8,426 nt of DNA from UBA8886 sp963578705 (lineage in GTDB: Archaea > Thermoplasmatota > Poseidoniia > MGIII > CG-Epi1), in NCBI GenBank assembly GCA_963578705.1, contig CAUZDT010000052.1, positions 1 through 8,426 on the forward strand, in the 5' to 3' direction. The position numbers and the translations under genes were made by a program. The notes under the pieces were generated by a model. The model worked only from the letters and a program-made list of their open reading frames with translations. It was not told the origin of the DNA and ran no database searches. Positions 1 through 5,902 of the stretch are shown piece after piece (position 1 is the first letter of the stretch; each line of letters starts with the position of its first letter).

Positions 1-151
1 TGACCGTATTTTCGTTGTGCTCCCCCATCAACTCCTCATTGATATAGACCGTGATGTCGGCTGACGCCGCCGGCATGCCGAGCGCCAGCAGCACCAGTAA
101 AAGCACGCTATATCCGCCCGTCCGCGTGAGGTTGGAGATCAACAAGTGCAC
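1..151 (-). CDS. Probable exported protein, N-terminal 50 residues only
   Basis: The frame is open from a stop at 176-178 to the left edge, so only the amino end is visible. Read from the GTG at 149-151, it has a short polar and basic start with Arg10, then a hydrophobic stretch at about residues 14-26 (YSVLLLVLLALGM), then a small-residue cleavage site PAASA|D after residue 31. This is the layout of a Sec signal peptide. No lipobox cysteine is seen, so a lipoprotein is unlikely. The 19 mature residues visible (starting DITVYINEEL) are too few to name a family. The GTG is chosen because a TATA-like element (172-180) is centred about 25 bases before it; TTG codons at 145 and 142 are alternatives. 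It lies 63 bases beyond the stop of the HD phosphohydrolase on the same strand and seems to have its own promoter. The signal peptide is fairly sure; the exact start is not. Confidence 0.6.
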   Translation of the reverse strand, partial: MHLLISNLTRTGGYSVLLLVLLALGMPAASADITVYINEELMGEHNENTV

Positions 152-171
152 GAGTCGCGGATTTGCCCGCT

Positions 172-180
172 GATATTAAG
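172..180 (-). promoter_or_regulatory. TATA-like element for the exported protein gene
   Basis: Read on the minus strand this is CTTAATATC in an otherwise GC-rich setting. Its centre is about 25 bases upstream of the GTG at 151, the distance expected if transcription begins at the start codon (leaderless mRNA). The element sits in a perfect 5-base inverted repeat, GATAT-TAAG-ATATC at 172-185. Confidence 0.5.
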
Positions 181-185
181 ATATC
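172..185. repeat. Short inverted repeat over the promoter
   Basis: GATAT at 172-176 and ATATC at 181-185 are perfect inverted arms around TAAG. They overlap the TATA-like element of the exported protein gene. This could be a repressor site that blocks TATA-binding protein, or simply a chance effect of an AT-rich promoter core, since the arms are only 5 bases long. Confidence 0.3.
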
Positions 186-214
186 GACCCTCCCGGGTGC
201 GTGTGGTGTCTGTA

Positions 215-1501
215 TCAACCAAGTAACAGCCGCTCGCCCTTGGTCGCCGCGTCCCCGCGCGCCCGCTGCGGGACAATCAGCGCCACCGCCCACGGCGGGA
301 CCGCGCGCCGCTGCAACGCCTCCGCCAGCGGCGAGTAGCGCTTGAGCGACCGCAGCCGCCCGCCATCGAGCACGCGGATGCCGGTCGAGGCGATGCGCGG
401 CTCGGAGAGCAGTAGTTCGGCCAGCGGCAGGTCGATGATGACCTCGCCCGGCTCCAGCCCGAGTCGCTTGGAGATGCGCGCTTCCGCGCGACGGCGATTG
501 GCGGCGTCGGCCAGCGGCTTGAGCGGTTCGCGGTGCTCGTCGCCGATTTCCTGTGGCGAGAGCGCCCAAGCGACCTTGTAGAGCCTCCGGTAGCGCAGCC
601 GTTGGAGCGTCTCGCGCTGGAAGCTGCCCAGCGCATCGAGCCGCGCATCGAGCTCGGCGTCGACCAGCGACTGCACTTCCAGCGCGCCAAGGTCCTCGAT
701 TTGCTCGACCGCGCGCGCCATCATAAGCTCGGCGATGCGAACGGTCTTGTGGAAGTAGACTGCCGAATACATCAGCGTCCGCGCCACCAGCATCCCCTCG
801 ACCGCCGGCACGCCCGAGCGGGAGATGACCAGCTGGTTGTTGTGCAGCACCAGTGAGTGGACCAGCCGCTCGCCGTCAATCGTGCCGTGCGCCACGCCGG
901 TATAGTGCGAGTCGCGCAGCAGGTAATCTATCTGGTCGGCGTCGACCGTCGAGTGGACCACTTGTCCGCGGTACGCCGGCCCAGAGTAGTGCGCCTGCCC
1001 GTCGTGGACCGCCAGCCGCGACTGCTCGCCTTCGCCGACGGAGCCGGTCACCAGCGCCGCCACTTCCTCCGGGTCGAGGTCGTGCGCCGCCAAGACTTCG
1101 GGAATGGTCGGCCCTCCCAGCACCGTGTCGGGCGGCGGCTGCCGGCCAGTGATGATGTCCTTGGTAATCGCCATGTGGTCGACCCCCAGCCGCTCATGGA
1201 GGATGGCTTCGAGTGTGTGCGAATACGGTCCATGTCCAACGTCGTGCAGCAGCGCCGCGGACGCAATCAGCGCGGTCTCCGCGTCGTCGAGCCCGAGGTT
1301 GCGGCAGATGCGGCGTGCGGTGTGGCCGACGCCGAGCGAGTGCTCGAGGCGGGTGTGGTTCGCGCCGGGGAAGACGAGGTGCGCCAAGCCTAGTTGCCGG
1401 ATGGAGGAGAGTTTCTGGAACTCGCGCGTCTCGAGCAGCGGCTCAAAGGCGCCTTCGAGCGGAATTGCGCCATGCACGGTGTCGTGCACCACCTGGGCCA
1501 T
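215..1501 (-). CDS. HD-domain phosphohydrolase, probable dNTP triphosphohydrolase (SAMHD1/EF1143-like)
   Basis: A 428-residue cytoplasmic enzyme of the HD superfamily group COG1078, whose studied members split dNTPs into deoxynucleoside and triphosphate. It opens with the family's usual VVHDTVHG, then IRQLGLAHLVFPGA (residues 34-47). The metal-binding set is complete by alignment with SAMHD1: R51 and H54 in RLEHSLGVGH, H86-D87 with H90 and H95 in LLHDVGHGPYSH, H109, and D189 in DADQIDYLLRD, with Y193 and D197 where SAMHD1 contacts the nucleotide. The C-terminal half (about 230-428) is helical and variable, as usual. The ATG at 1501 is preferred over a TTG at 1522 because family members start just before this motif and a TTATAA lies 25 bases upstream; the TTG would place the start within 2 bases of that box. 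It is divergent from the cupin gene. The HD fold and catalytic residues are clear; dNTPs as the substrate and any allosteric control are inferred from relatives. Confidence 0.9.
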   Translation of the reverse strand: MAQVVHDTVHGAIPLEGAFEPLLETREFQKLSSIRQLGLAHLVFPGANHTRLEHSLGVGHTARRICRNLGLDDAETALIASAALLHDVGHGPYSHTLEAILHERLGVDHMAITKDIITGRQPPPDTVLGGPTIPEVLAAHDLDPEEVAALVTGSVGEGEQSRLAVHDGQAHYSGPAYRGQVVHSTVDADQIDYLLRDSHYTGVAHGTIDGERLVHSLVLHNNQLVISRSGVPAVEGMLVARTLMYSAVYFHKTVRIAELMMARAVEQIEDLGALEVQSLVDAELDARLDALGSFQRETLQRLRYRRLYKVAWALSPQEIGDEHREPLKPLADAANRRRAEARISKRLGLEPGEVIIDLPLAELLLSEPRIASTGIRVLDGGRLRSLKRYSPLAEALQRRAVPPWAVALIVPQRARGDAATKGERLLLG

Positions 1502-1523
1502 GGACCGCGAGAGTCGGGACAAG

Positions 1524-1529
1524 TTATAA
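1524..1529 (-). promoter_or_regulatory. TATA box for the HD phosphohydrolase gene
   Basis: TTATAA, flanked on both sides by GC-rich sequence, is centred 25.5 bases upstream of the ATG at 1501 on the minus strand. This fits a leaderless transcript. The hexamer is self-complementary, so it could also support rightward transcription starting near 1552, which would give the cupin gene a leader of about 10 or 25 bases. Confidence 0.6.
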
Positions 1530-1545
1530 CCGCGCGGCCGCCGGC

Positions 1546-1554
1546 AATCTTAAG
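1546..1554 (+). promoter_or_regulatory. Weak TATA-like element for the cupin gene
   Basis: AATCTTAAG is the only AT-rich run near this start besides the TTATAA at 1524-1529. Its centre is 27 bases before the ATG at 1577 but only about 12 before the ATG at 1562, so it favours the downstream start. It shares the CTTAA core with the element at 172-180. Weaker than the other TATA boxes in the window. Confidence 0.35.
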
Positions 1555-1576
1555 CCGCTCGATGCCTTCGCGGGGC

Positions 1577-2029
1577 ATGGGCGAAGAGGAGCTTGCGCTG
1601 AGCGGCGAGCAGGTTGACCTGGCGCAATTCGTGAATGACGAGGGCGGCATCTGGAGCCTGCGGCAGATCGAGAAGGTGCGTGGCTGGAACAGCATCGAGT
1701 ATGGCGCCGGCCTGTCGGGGAAGAACACGCCGTCGACGGCGCTCTCGATGAACCGCGCCTACATCCCGCCGGGCGGGGTCGCGAAGGCGCACATCCACGT
1801 CGATTTTGACGTCATGATTTACCTGCTTCAGGGAAGCGTGCGGCACGAGTTCGGGCCGGGCTGCCGCGAGTCGGTAATCCATTCGGCGGGCGACATGTTC
1901 TACATCGAGCCGGGGCTGCCGCACGAAGTCTTCAACTGCTCCGACGAGGAATGGGTCCACGCCGTCGTTGCGCGCTCGGATGCGTCGGAGTGGCAGAATA
2001 TTATTCCCTACGACCGCGACTCAGATTAG
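1577..2029 (+). CDS. Small single-domain cupin protein, function unknown
   Basis: A 150-residue cytoplasmic protein with one cupin barrel in its second half. Cupin motif 1 is at residues 67-86 (G67, H72-I-H74, D78, G86) and motif 2 at 105-120 (GDMFYIEPGLPHEVFN, ligand H116). The likely metal ligands are H72, H74, D78 and H116; an Asp stands where the classic motif has Glu. The amino part (about 20-60) carries IWSLRQIEKVRGWNSIEYG and SGKNTPSTALSMNR, leading into the first strands; this general design occurs in many uncharacterised bacterial cupins. No second domain is present, so a metal-binding sensor, isomerase or small dioxygenase are all possible. The frame is open further upstream, with another ATG at 1562; 1577 is preferred because of a TATA-like element 27 bases before it. 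It ends 31 bases before the cystathionine beta-synthase start, and that gene's TATA box touches its stop codon. The link to sulfur metabolism is by position only. Confidence 0.75.
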   Translation: MGEEELALSGEQVDLAQFVNDEGGIWSLRQIEKVRGWNSIEYGAGLSGKNTPSTALSMNRAYIPPGGVAKAHIHVDFDVMIYLLQGSVRHEFGPGCRESVIHSAGDMFYIEPGLPHEVFNCSDEEWVHAVVARSDASEWQNIIPYDRDSD

Positions 2030-2030
2030 C

Positions 2031-2037
2031 ATTATAA
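2031..2037 (+). promoter_or_regulatory. TATA box for the sulfur amino acid operon
   Basis: ATTATAA begins 2 bases after the cupin stop codon and its TTATAA core is centred 26.5 bases before the ATG at 2061. This supports 2061 as the transcription and translation start of the cystathionine beta-synthase gene, and argues against the longer frame that begins at 1968 inside the cupin gene. Confidence 0.6.
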
Positions 2038-2060
2038 CCGGCGCCACATCCCGGGGCGCG

Positions 2061-3515
2061 ATGGTCAGCACGAATGGGCAGGGCGGGAAGAACGGCGCGC
2101 TGCCGGCCGACAGCGCGCCGTCCCGACCGCTGGTCCACGACAGCATCCTGAGTGCTATCGGGGAGACCCCGCTGGTGCGGCTGCCGGCCGGTTTCGAGCC
2201 GGGGGTCGAGTGCGAAATCCTGCTCAAGGTCGAGTTCACGAATCCCGGCGGCAGCATCAAGGACCGCATTGGCCTCTTCATGGTCCGGGAAGCCGAGCGG
2301 AAGGGGCTCCTCAAGCCCGGTGGGTGCATCGTGGAGAGCTCATCCGGGAATACCGGCACCAGCCTCAGCCTGGTGGCAGCCGCGCTGGGCTACCCCATTA
2401 CGATAGTCATTCCGGACAAGATGAGCCAGGAGAAAATCGACGTCCTGCGCGCCTATGGAGCCGAGGTGGTGGTCACTCCCGCCAACGTCGCGGTGGACCA
2501 CCCCGACCACTACACCCGCAAGGCGCAGCAGATTGCCGAGGATACTCCCGGTGCGTGGTGGCCCAACCAGTATCACAACACCGACAACACCGACGCGCAC
2601 TACCACAGCACCGGCGCCGAAATCTGGCGGCAGTGTGAGGGGCGGCTCGACGCCTTCGTCGCCGGCGCCGGGACCGGCGGCTCGCTTGCCGGGGTCGCTC
2701 GCTACCTGAAGGAGCAGGACCCTGCGGTGCAGGTGGTGGGGGTCGACCCTCCCGGCTCAATTCTGGCCGACTACTGGCGGACCGGTGAGCTGGTCGAGCC
2801 CGGATTCTATTTCGTGGAGGGGGTCGGCGAGGAGGAAGTCCCGGGCGCCTGGGACCCTGAGGTTGTCGATGACTACCGCGTGGTCACCGACGCCGATTCG
2901 TTCGCGATGGCACGTCGGCTGACGCTGGCAACCGGCATTTTCGGCGGCGGCTCGACCGGCATGAACCTTGTCGCGACCCTCGATATCGCCCGCAAGCTCC
3001 CCGCCGAGGCGCGCGTCGTAACGCTGGTTCCTGATTCAGGGCGCGCCTACCTGAGCAAGGTCTACAGCGAGGACTGGCTGCGCGACTGGCGCCTCTTACC
3101 ACCGACCCCCGCGGCCGACGCGACGGTTGCCGACCTGATACGCGACGGCGCCCGCGCCTGGGTCAAGCCGGGCGAGACGCTCTACTGGGCGGCGCGGCAC
3201 ATTGGCGAACGCGGCGTCCGCCCCCTCCCCGTCCTTGAAAAGGAGGGCGGTCCGTTGCTGGGTGTGGTGGACGAGGAGCGGGTCCTGGAGCTGCTCGCCG
3301 CCGGTGAGGACCTAGAACCCCTGCTCGTGCAGGATTACCTTGTGGAAGCCGGACCTGTCCTGGACGCCAGTGCCCCCTGGAGCGAAGCGCTGGCTGCCCT
3401 TTCCGAACATGAACGGGTTCTGGTCCGGGAGGAGGATGGCTGGGTACCTCTGGAGCGACGCGATGTGTTAAGAGCACTTCCACGTCTGGACCACGGGAGC
3501 GAAACCGATGTCTGA
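2061..3515 (+). CDS. cbs: Cystathionine beta-synthase with C-terminal CBS-domain pair
   Basis: A 484-residue PLP enzyme, fold type II, that joins homocysteine and serine into cystathionine, the first step of reverse transsulfuration. After a low-complexity lead of about 25 residues the catalytic domain runs from ILSAIGETPLVRL (29-41) to about 345. The Schiff-base lysine is K67 in NPGGSIKDRIG; the substrate loop is SSGNTG (94-99); the phosphate-binding loop is AGAGTGGS (201-208); S326 in PDSGRAYLSK faces the PLP ring nitrogen. PDKMSQEKIDVLRAYGAEVV and the VDHPDHY region are typical of cystathionine beta-synthase rather than plain cysteine synthase. Residues about 354-482 form two CBS (Bateman) repeats, starting ATVADLI, which bind adenosyl ligands in relatives. 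Length and order match actinobacterial Cbs (for example Rv1077). No haem-binding N-terminal domain as in the human enzyme is seen. Its stop overlaps the next start (ATGTCTGA), so the two are probably co-translated. Cysteine synthase activity from O-acetylserine or phosphoserine cannot be excluded. Confidence 0.88.
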   Translation: MVSTNGQGGKNGALPADSAPSRPLVHDSILSAIGETPLVRLPAGFEPGVECEILLKVEFTNPGGSIKDRIGLFMVREAERKGLLKPGGCIVESSSGNTGTSLSLVAAALGYPITIVIPDKMSQEKIDVLRAYGAEVVVTPANVAVDHPDHYTRKAQQIAEDTPGAWWPNQYHNTDNTDAHYHSTGAEIWRQCEGRLDAFVAGAGTGGSLAGVARYLKEQDPAVQVVGVDPPGSILADYWRTGELVEPGFYFVEGVGEEEVPGAWDPEVVDDYRVVTDADSFAMARRLTLATGIFGGGSTGMNLVATLDIARKLPAEARVVTLVPDSGRAYLSKVYSEDWLRDWRLLPPTPAADATVADLIRDGARAWVKPGETLYWAARHIGERGVRPLPVLEKEGGPLLGVVDEERVLELLAAGEDLEPLLVQDYLVEAGPVLDASAPWSEALAALSEHERVLVREEDGWVPLERRDVLRALPRLDHGSETDV

Positions 3516-4692
3516 CCCCAACAAGCACGTCCCCCCCGAACGGGACCCTAATGCCCGCTTCGGGACCCGCGCCGTCCACGCCGGGTGGGAGCCCGACGCC
3601 CAGACCGGCGCAATCATGCCCCCGGTCTACCTGACCAGCACCTTCGTCCAGGACGGACCTGGCCAGCCACGAGGCGGCTACGAGTACACACGCACCCAGA
3701 ACCCTACCCGTTTTGCCCTGCAGGACGCGCTGGCCGACCTCGAGGGCGGGGCCGCCGCCTTCACCTTCGCTTCCGGGATGGCCGCCATCCACACCCTTTT
3801 ACTTACGCTCAAGCCCGGCGACCTGGTCGTTTCCGGCAATGACCTCTATGGTGGCACCCACCGACTCTTCAACCGAATCGAGGAGCGCTTCGGAATCCGG
3901 GTCCAGTACGTGGACACGAGCGACCCCGCGGTTCTGGCTGACCTACCCGCCGACACGCGTTTGCTCTACGTGGAGACTCCCTCCAATCCGCTGCTCACGA
4001 TCACCTCGCTGGAGCAGGCCGTCGCGGGCGCCCGCAAGGTCGGGGCCGAGATGGCGGTGGACAACACCTTCGCCTCTCCCGCCCTCCAGCGCCCCATCGA
4101 GTTCGGAGCCGACTATGTAATTCACTCCACCACCAAGTACATCGGCGGCCACAGCGACGTAGTCGGCGGGGCCATCGTGGTGCGGGACGAGGCTCGCATT
4201 GATGAGCTCTGGTTCCACCAGAACTCTGCCGGCACCGCAAACTCTCCCTTCGACGCCTTCCTGACCCTTCGCGGCTTGCGCACCCTCGAGGTCCGCATGG
4301 AGCGACACTGCGCCAACGCCAGCGCACTAGCCGAGTTCCTGGTCGAACATCCGGGGGTGGAGCGCGTCCTCTATCCCGGCCTCCCTGACCATCCGGGACA
4401 CGAAATCGCCCGGCGCCAGATGGATGGTTTCGGTGGCATGTTGTCCTTTGAGGTTCCTGGCGGAATCCCACGGGCGACAGCCCTGGTCAAGGATGTCCGG
4501 ATTTTCCAGCTGGCCGAATCGCTGGGTGGCGTGGAGTCGCTGATCGAGCTCCCGGCACCGATGACCCACGCCTCTGTCCCGAAAGAGGAGCGTCTGGCCA
4601 AGGGCATCGCTGATGGCCTGGTGCGTCTCTCGGTCGGTATCGAGAATTTCGAGGACCTGCGCGCCGACTTGGAGAGGGTGCTCGGCCAGTAG
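3508..4692 (+). CDS. Cystathionine gamma-lyase / gamma-synthase family enzyme
   Basis: A 394-residue PLP enzyme, fold type I, of the Cys/Met metabolism family. Visible landmarks: Y60 and R62 in YEYTRTQNPTR, which bind the PLP phosphate of the neighbouring subunit; SGM (89-91); Y114 in DLYGGT, stacking on PLP; DNTFASP; the Schiff-base lysine K210 in HSTTKYIGGHSD; E343 in SLGGVESLIELPAPMTHAS; and R373 in GLVRLSVGIEN for the substrate carboxylate. The ELPAPMTHAS segment is the usual form in gamma-lyases and gamma-synthases, and the GGYEY opening resembles bacterial, notably actinobacterial, enzymes paired with Cbs. Its start overlaps the cbs stop by 8 bases, with a partial Shine-Dalgarno GGGAG 8 bases before the ATG. 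Cleaving cystathionine to cysteine, 2-oxobutyrate and ammonia is the most likely job, completing reverse transsulfuration; sequence alone does not separate lyase from synthase. Alanine is written mostly GCC and proline mostly CCC or CCT, unlike the paralogue that follows. Confidence 0.85.
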   Translation: MSDPNKHVPPERDPNARFGTRAVHAGWEPDAQTGAIMPPVYLTSTFVQDGPGQPRGGYEYTRTQNPTRFALQDALADLEGGAAAFTFASGMAAIHTLLLTLKPGDLVVSGNDLYGGTHRLFNRIEERFGIRVQYVDTSDPAVLADLPADTRLLYVETPSNPLLTITSLEQAVAGARKVGAEMAVDNTFASPALQRPIEFGADYVIHSTTKYIGGHSDVVGGAIVVRDEARIDELWFHQNSAGTANSPFDAFLTLRGLRTLEVRMERHCANASALAEFLVEHPGVERVLYPGLPDHPGHEIARRQMDGFGGMLSFEVPGGIPRATALVKDVRIFQLAESLGGVESLIELPAPMTHASVPKEERLAKGIADGLVRLSVGIENFEDLRADLERVLGQ

Positions 4693-4694
4693 AC

Positions 4695-5873
4695 ATGGGT
4701 GACGAAAGCTCGCATGGACAGGCGACTCGCGCGGTGCATTCCGGCAATGCGCCGGCAAAGAAGGCGATTAACACTCCTATCTACCAGTCAAGCACATTCC
4801 TGCTCGATGACGAGGGTTACGCCCGGTGGAAGGCGGGCGACCCTGAAGCGTCAATCTACACGCGCTACAACAACCCCACGCTAACAGCCGCTGCGCAGAA
4901 AATCGCGGCGCTTGAGGGAGCCGAGAAGGGACTCGTGTTCTCGTCGGGGATGGCAGCTATCCACGCGACACTGCTGGCGTTCCTCGGTCAGGGCGACCGT
5001 ATAGTGACTACGCGTGACCTCTATGGTGGCACCTACATGTTGCTGACGCAGGACTTCCCGCGCTTCGGCATCGAGGTCGAGTTCATCGACCTGCAGGACC
5101 TGGAGGCAACGGAGGCGGCGCTCGCCTCAGCACCGACGGCGGTGCTGCACTGTGAAACCATTTCCAATCCGGCGCTCAAGGTGCTCGACCTTCCGGCGCT
5201 GGCGAAGCTGGCGCACGCGCACGGTGCCAAGGCAATTGTCGATAATACGTTCGCGACACCCCTCCACTGCCGCCCGCTCGAGCAGGGTTTTGATTTGGTG
5301 CTGCACTCGGTCACGAAATACCTGAACGGCCACTCCGACATCATTGGCGGGGCCGTTGTCGGCCCGAAGCTGCTCGTGGACCAGGTCTGGCCCCGGCTAC
5401 GCAGTTTTGGTGGCTGCATGGACCCGCATCAGGCGTCGTTGCTCGAGCGCGGCATGCGCACCTTTACTGTGCGTATGGAACAGCAGACCACGAACGCGCT
5501 GGAAATAGCGAACTGGCTCGAGTCACATCCACGGGTGAAGCGGGTAATCTATCCCGGCCTGCCCGGGCATCCGGACTATGCGCTCGCACAGCGGGTCCTC
5601 GACGGACCGGCCGCGATGGTCTGCTTCGAGGTCGCGGGTGGTGACAGAGCGGGAAAGAAGTTCATGGACGCGCTGGAGCTGGCGACGCAAGCGGTTTCGC
5701 TGGGCGGTGTCGAGTCACTGGTCTCAATGCCTTGCTTGACAACGCACATGCACTGGACCGCGGAGGAGCGCGAGGCAGTTGGTATCGGCTCTGGCTTCAT
5801 CCGCTTTTCGACCGGTATCGAGGACACCGGGGATTTAATCGCTGACTTCGAGCAGGCGCTTGACAAGATTTAG
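4695..5873 (+). CDS. Second Cys/Met-metabolism PLP enzyme (gamma-synthase, sulfhydrylase or lyase)
   Basis: A 392-residue paralogue of the preceding enzyme, starting 2 bases after its stop, so probably in the same operon. Catalytic landmarks are intact: Y55 and R57 in IYTRYNNPT, SSGM (83-86), Y110 in DLYGGTY, DNTFATP, Schiff-base lysine K208 in HSVTKYLNGHSD, E340 in SLGGVESL and R370 in GFIRFSTGIED. It differs in having a longer amino loop before the YTR motif (DDEGYARWKAGDPEAS, 38-53) and an unusual pocket segment, SMPCLTTHMHW, where the first enzyme has ELPAPMTHAS. Methionine gamma-lyases carry Cys two residues after the PLP-stacking Tyr (LYGCT); here it is Gly, which argues against a typical one. 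Candidate roles are cystathionine gamma-synthase, homoserine-ester sulfhydrylase, or a lyase for another sulfur amino acid. GCG is the favoured alanine codon, in contrast to the preceding gene. Family membership is certain; the reaction is not. Confidence 0.85.
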   Translation: MGDESSHGQATRAVHSGNAPAKKAINTPIYQSSTFLLDDEGYARWKAGDPEASIYTRYNNPTLTAAAQKIAALEGAEKGLVFSSGMAAIHATLLAFLGQGDRIVTTRDLYGGTYMLLTQDFPRFGIEVEFIDLQDLEATEAALASAPTAVLHCETISNPALKVLDLPALAKLAHAHGAKAIVDNTFATPLHCRPLEQGFDLVLHSVTKYLNGHSDIIGGAVVGPKLLVDQVWPRLRSFGGCMDPHQASLLERGMRTFTVRMEQQTTNALEIANWLESHPRVKRVIYPGLPGHPDYALAQRVLDGPAAMVCFEVAGGDRAGKKFMDALELATQAVSLGGVESLVSMPCLTTHMHWTAEEREAVGIGSGFIRFSTGIEDTGDLIADFEQALDKI

Positions 5874-5874
5874 A

Positions 5875-5881
5875 TTTTATA
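5875..5881 (+). promoter_or_regulatory. TATA box for the LysE-type exporter
   Basis: TTTTATA begins 2 bases after the stop of the preceding PLP enzyme and is centred 25 bases before the ATG at 5903. The exporter can therefore be transcribed on its own, as a leaderless message, even if it is also read through from the sulfur operon. The T-run could also help end transcription of the upstream operon. Confidence 0.55.
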
Positions 5882-5902
5882 GCAAGCCAAGTTTGGACCG
5901 AC

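Noticed and set aside
152..214. Rho-independent style terminator after the HD gene
   Set aside because: No stable stem followed by a T-run is seen on the minus strand; the only structure is the AT-rich inverted repeat over the next promoter.
108..569. Minus-strand open frame of 153 codons overlapping the end of the HD gene
   Set aside because: It is rich in Ala, Arg and Gly with no recognisable motif, and lies in another frame of the well-supported HD phosphohydrolase. A shadow of GC-rich coding sequence.
1394..1576. Longer amino end for the cupin protein
   Set aside because: The extension overlaps the start of the HD gene antisense and the divergent promoter, and has no homology-like content. 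The cupin proper begins at 1577 or possibly 1562.
1968..2060. Longer amino end for Cbs starting inside the cupin gene
   Set aside because: It would overlap the cupin by 62 bases and contain the TATA box at 2031-2037. The Cbs family pattern begins well after 2061.
3163..3792. Minus-strand open frame of 209 codons
   Set aside because: It lies opposite the C-terminal CBS domains of Cbs and the start of the gamma-lyase gene, both strongly supported. Its composition is Pro, Gly and Arg rich and shows no domain.
4695..5873. Methionine gamma-lyase as a firm call for the second PLP enzyme
   Set aside because: The cysteine that follows the PLP-stacking Tyr in typical methionine gamma-lyases is Gly here, so only the family can be named.
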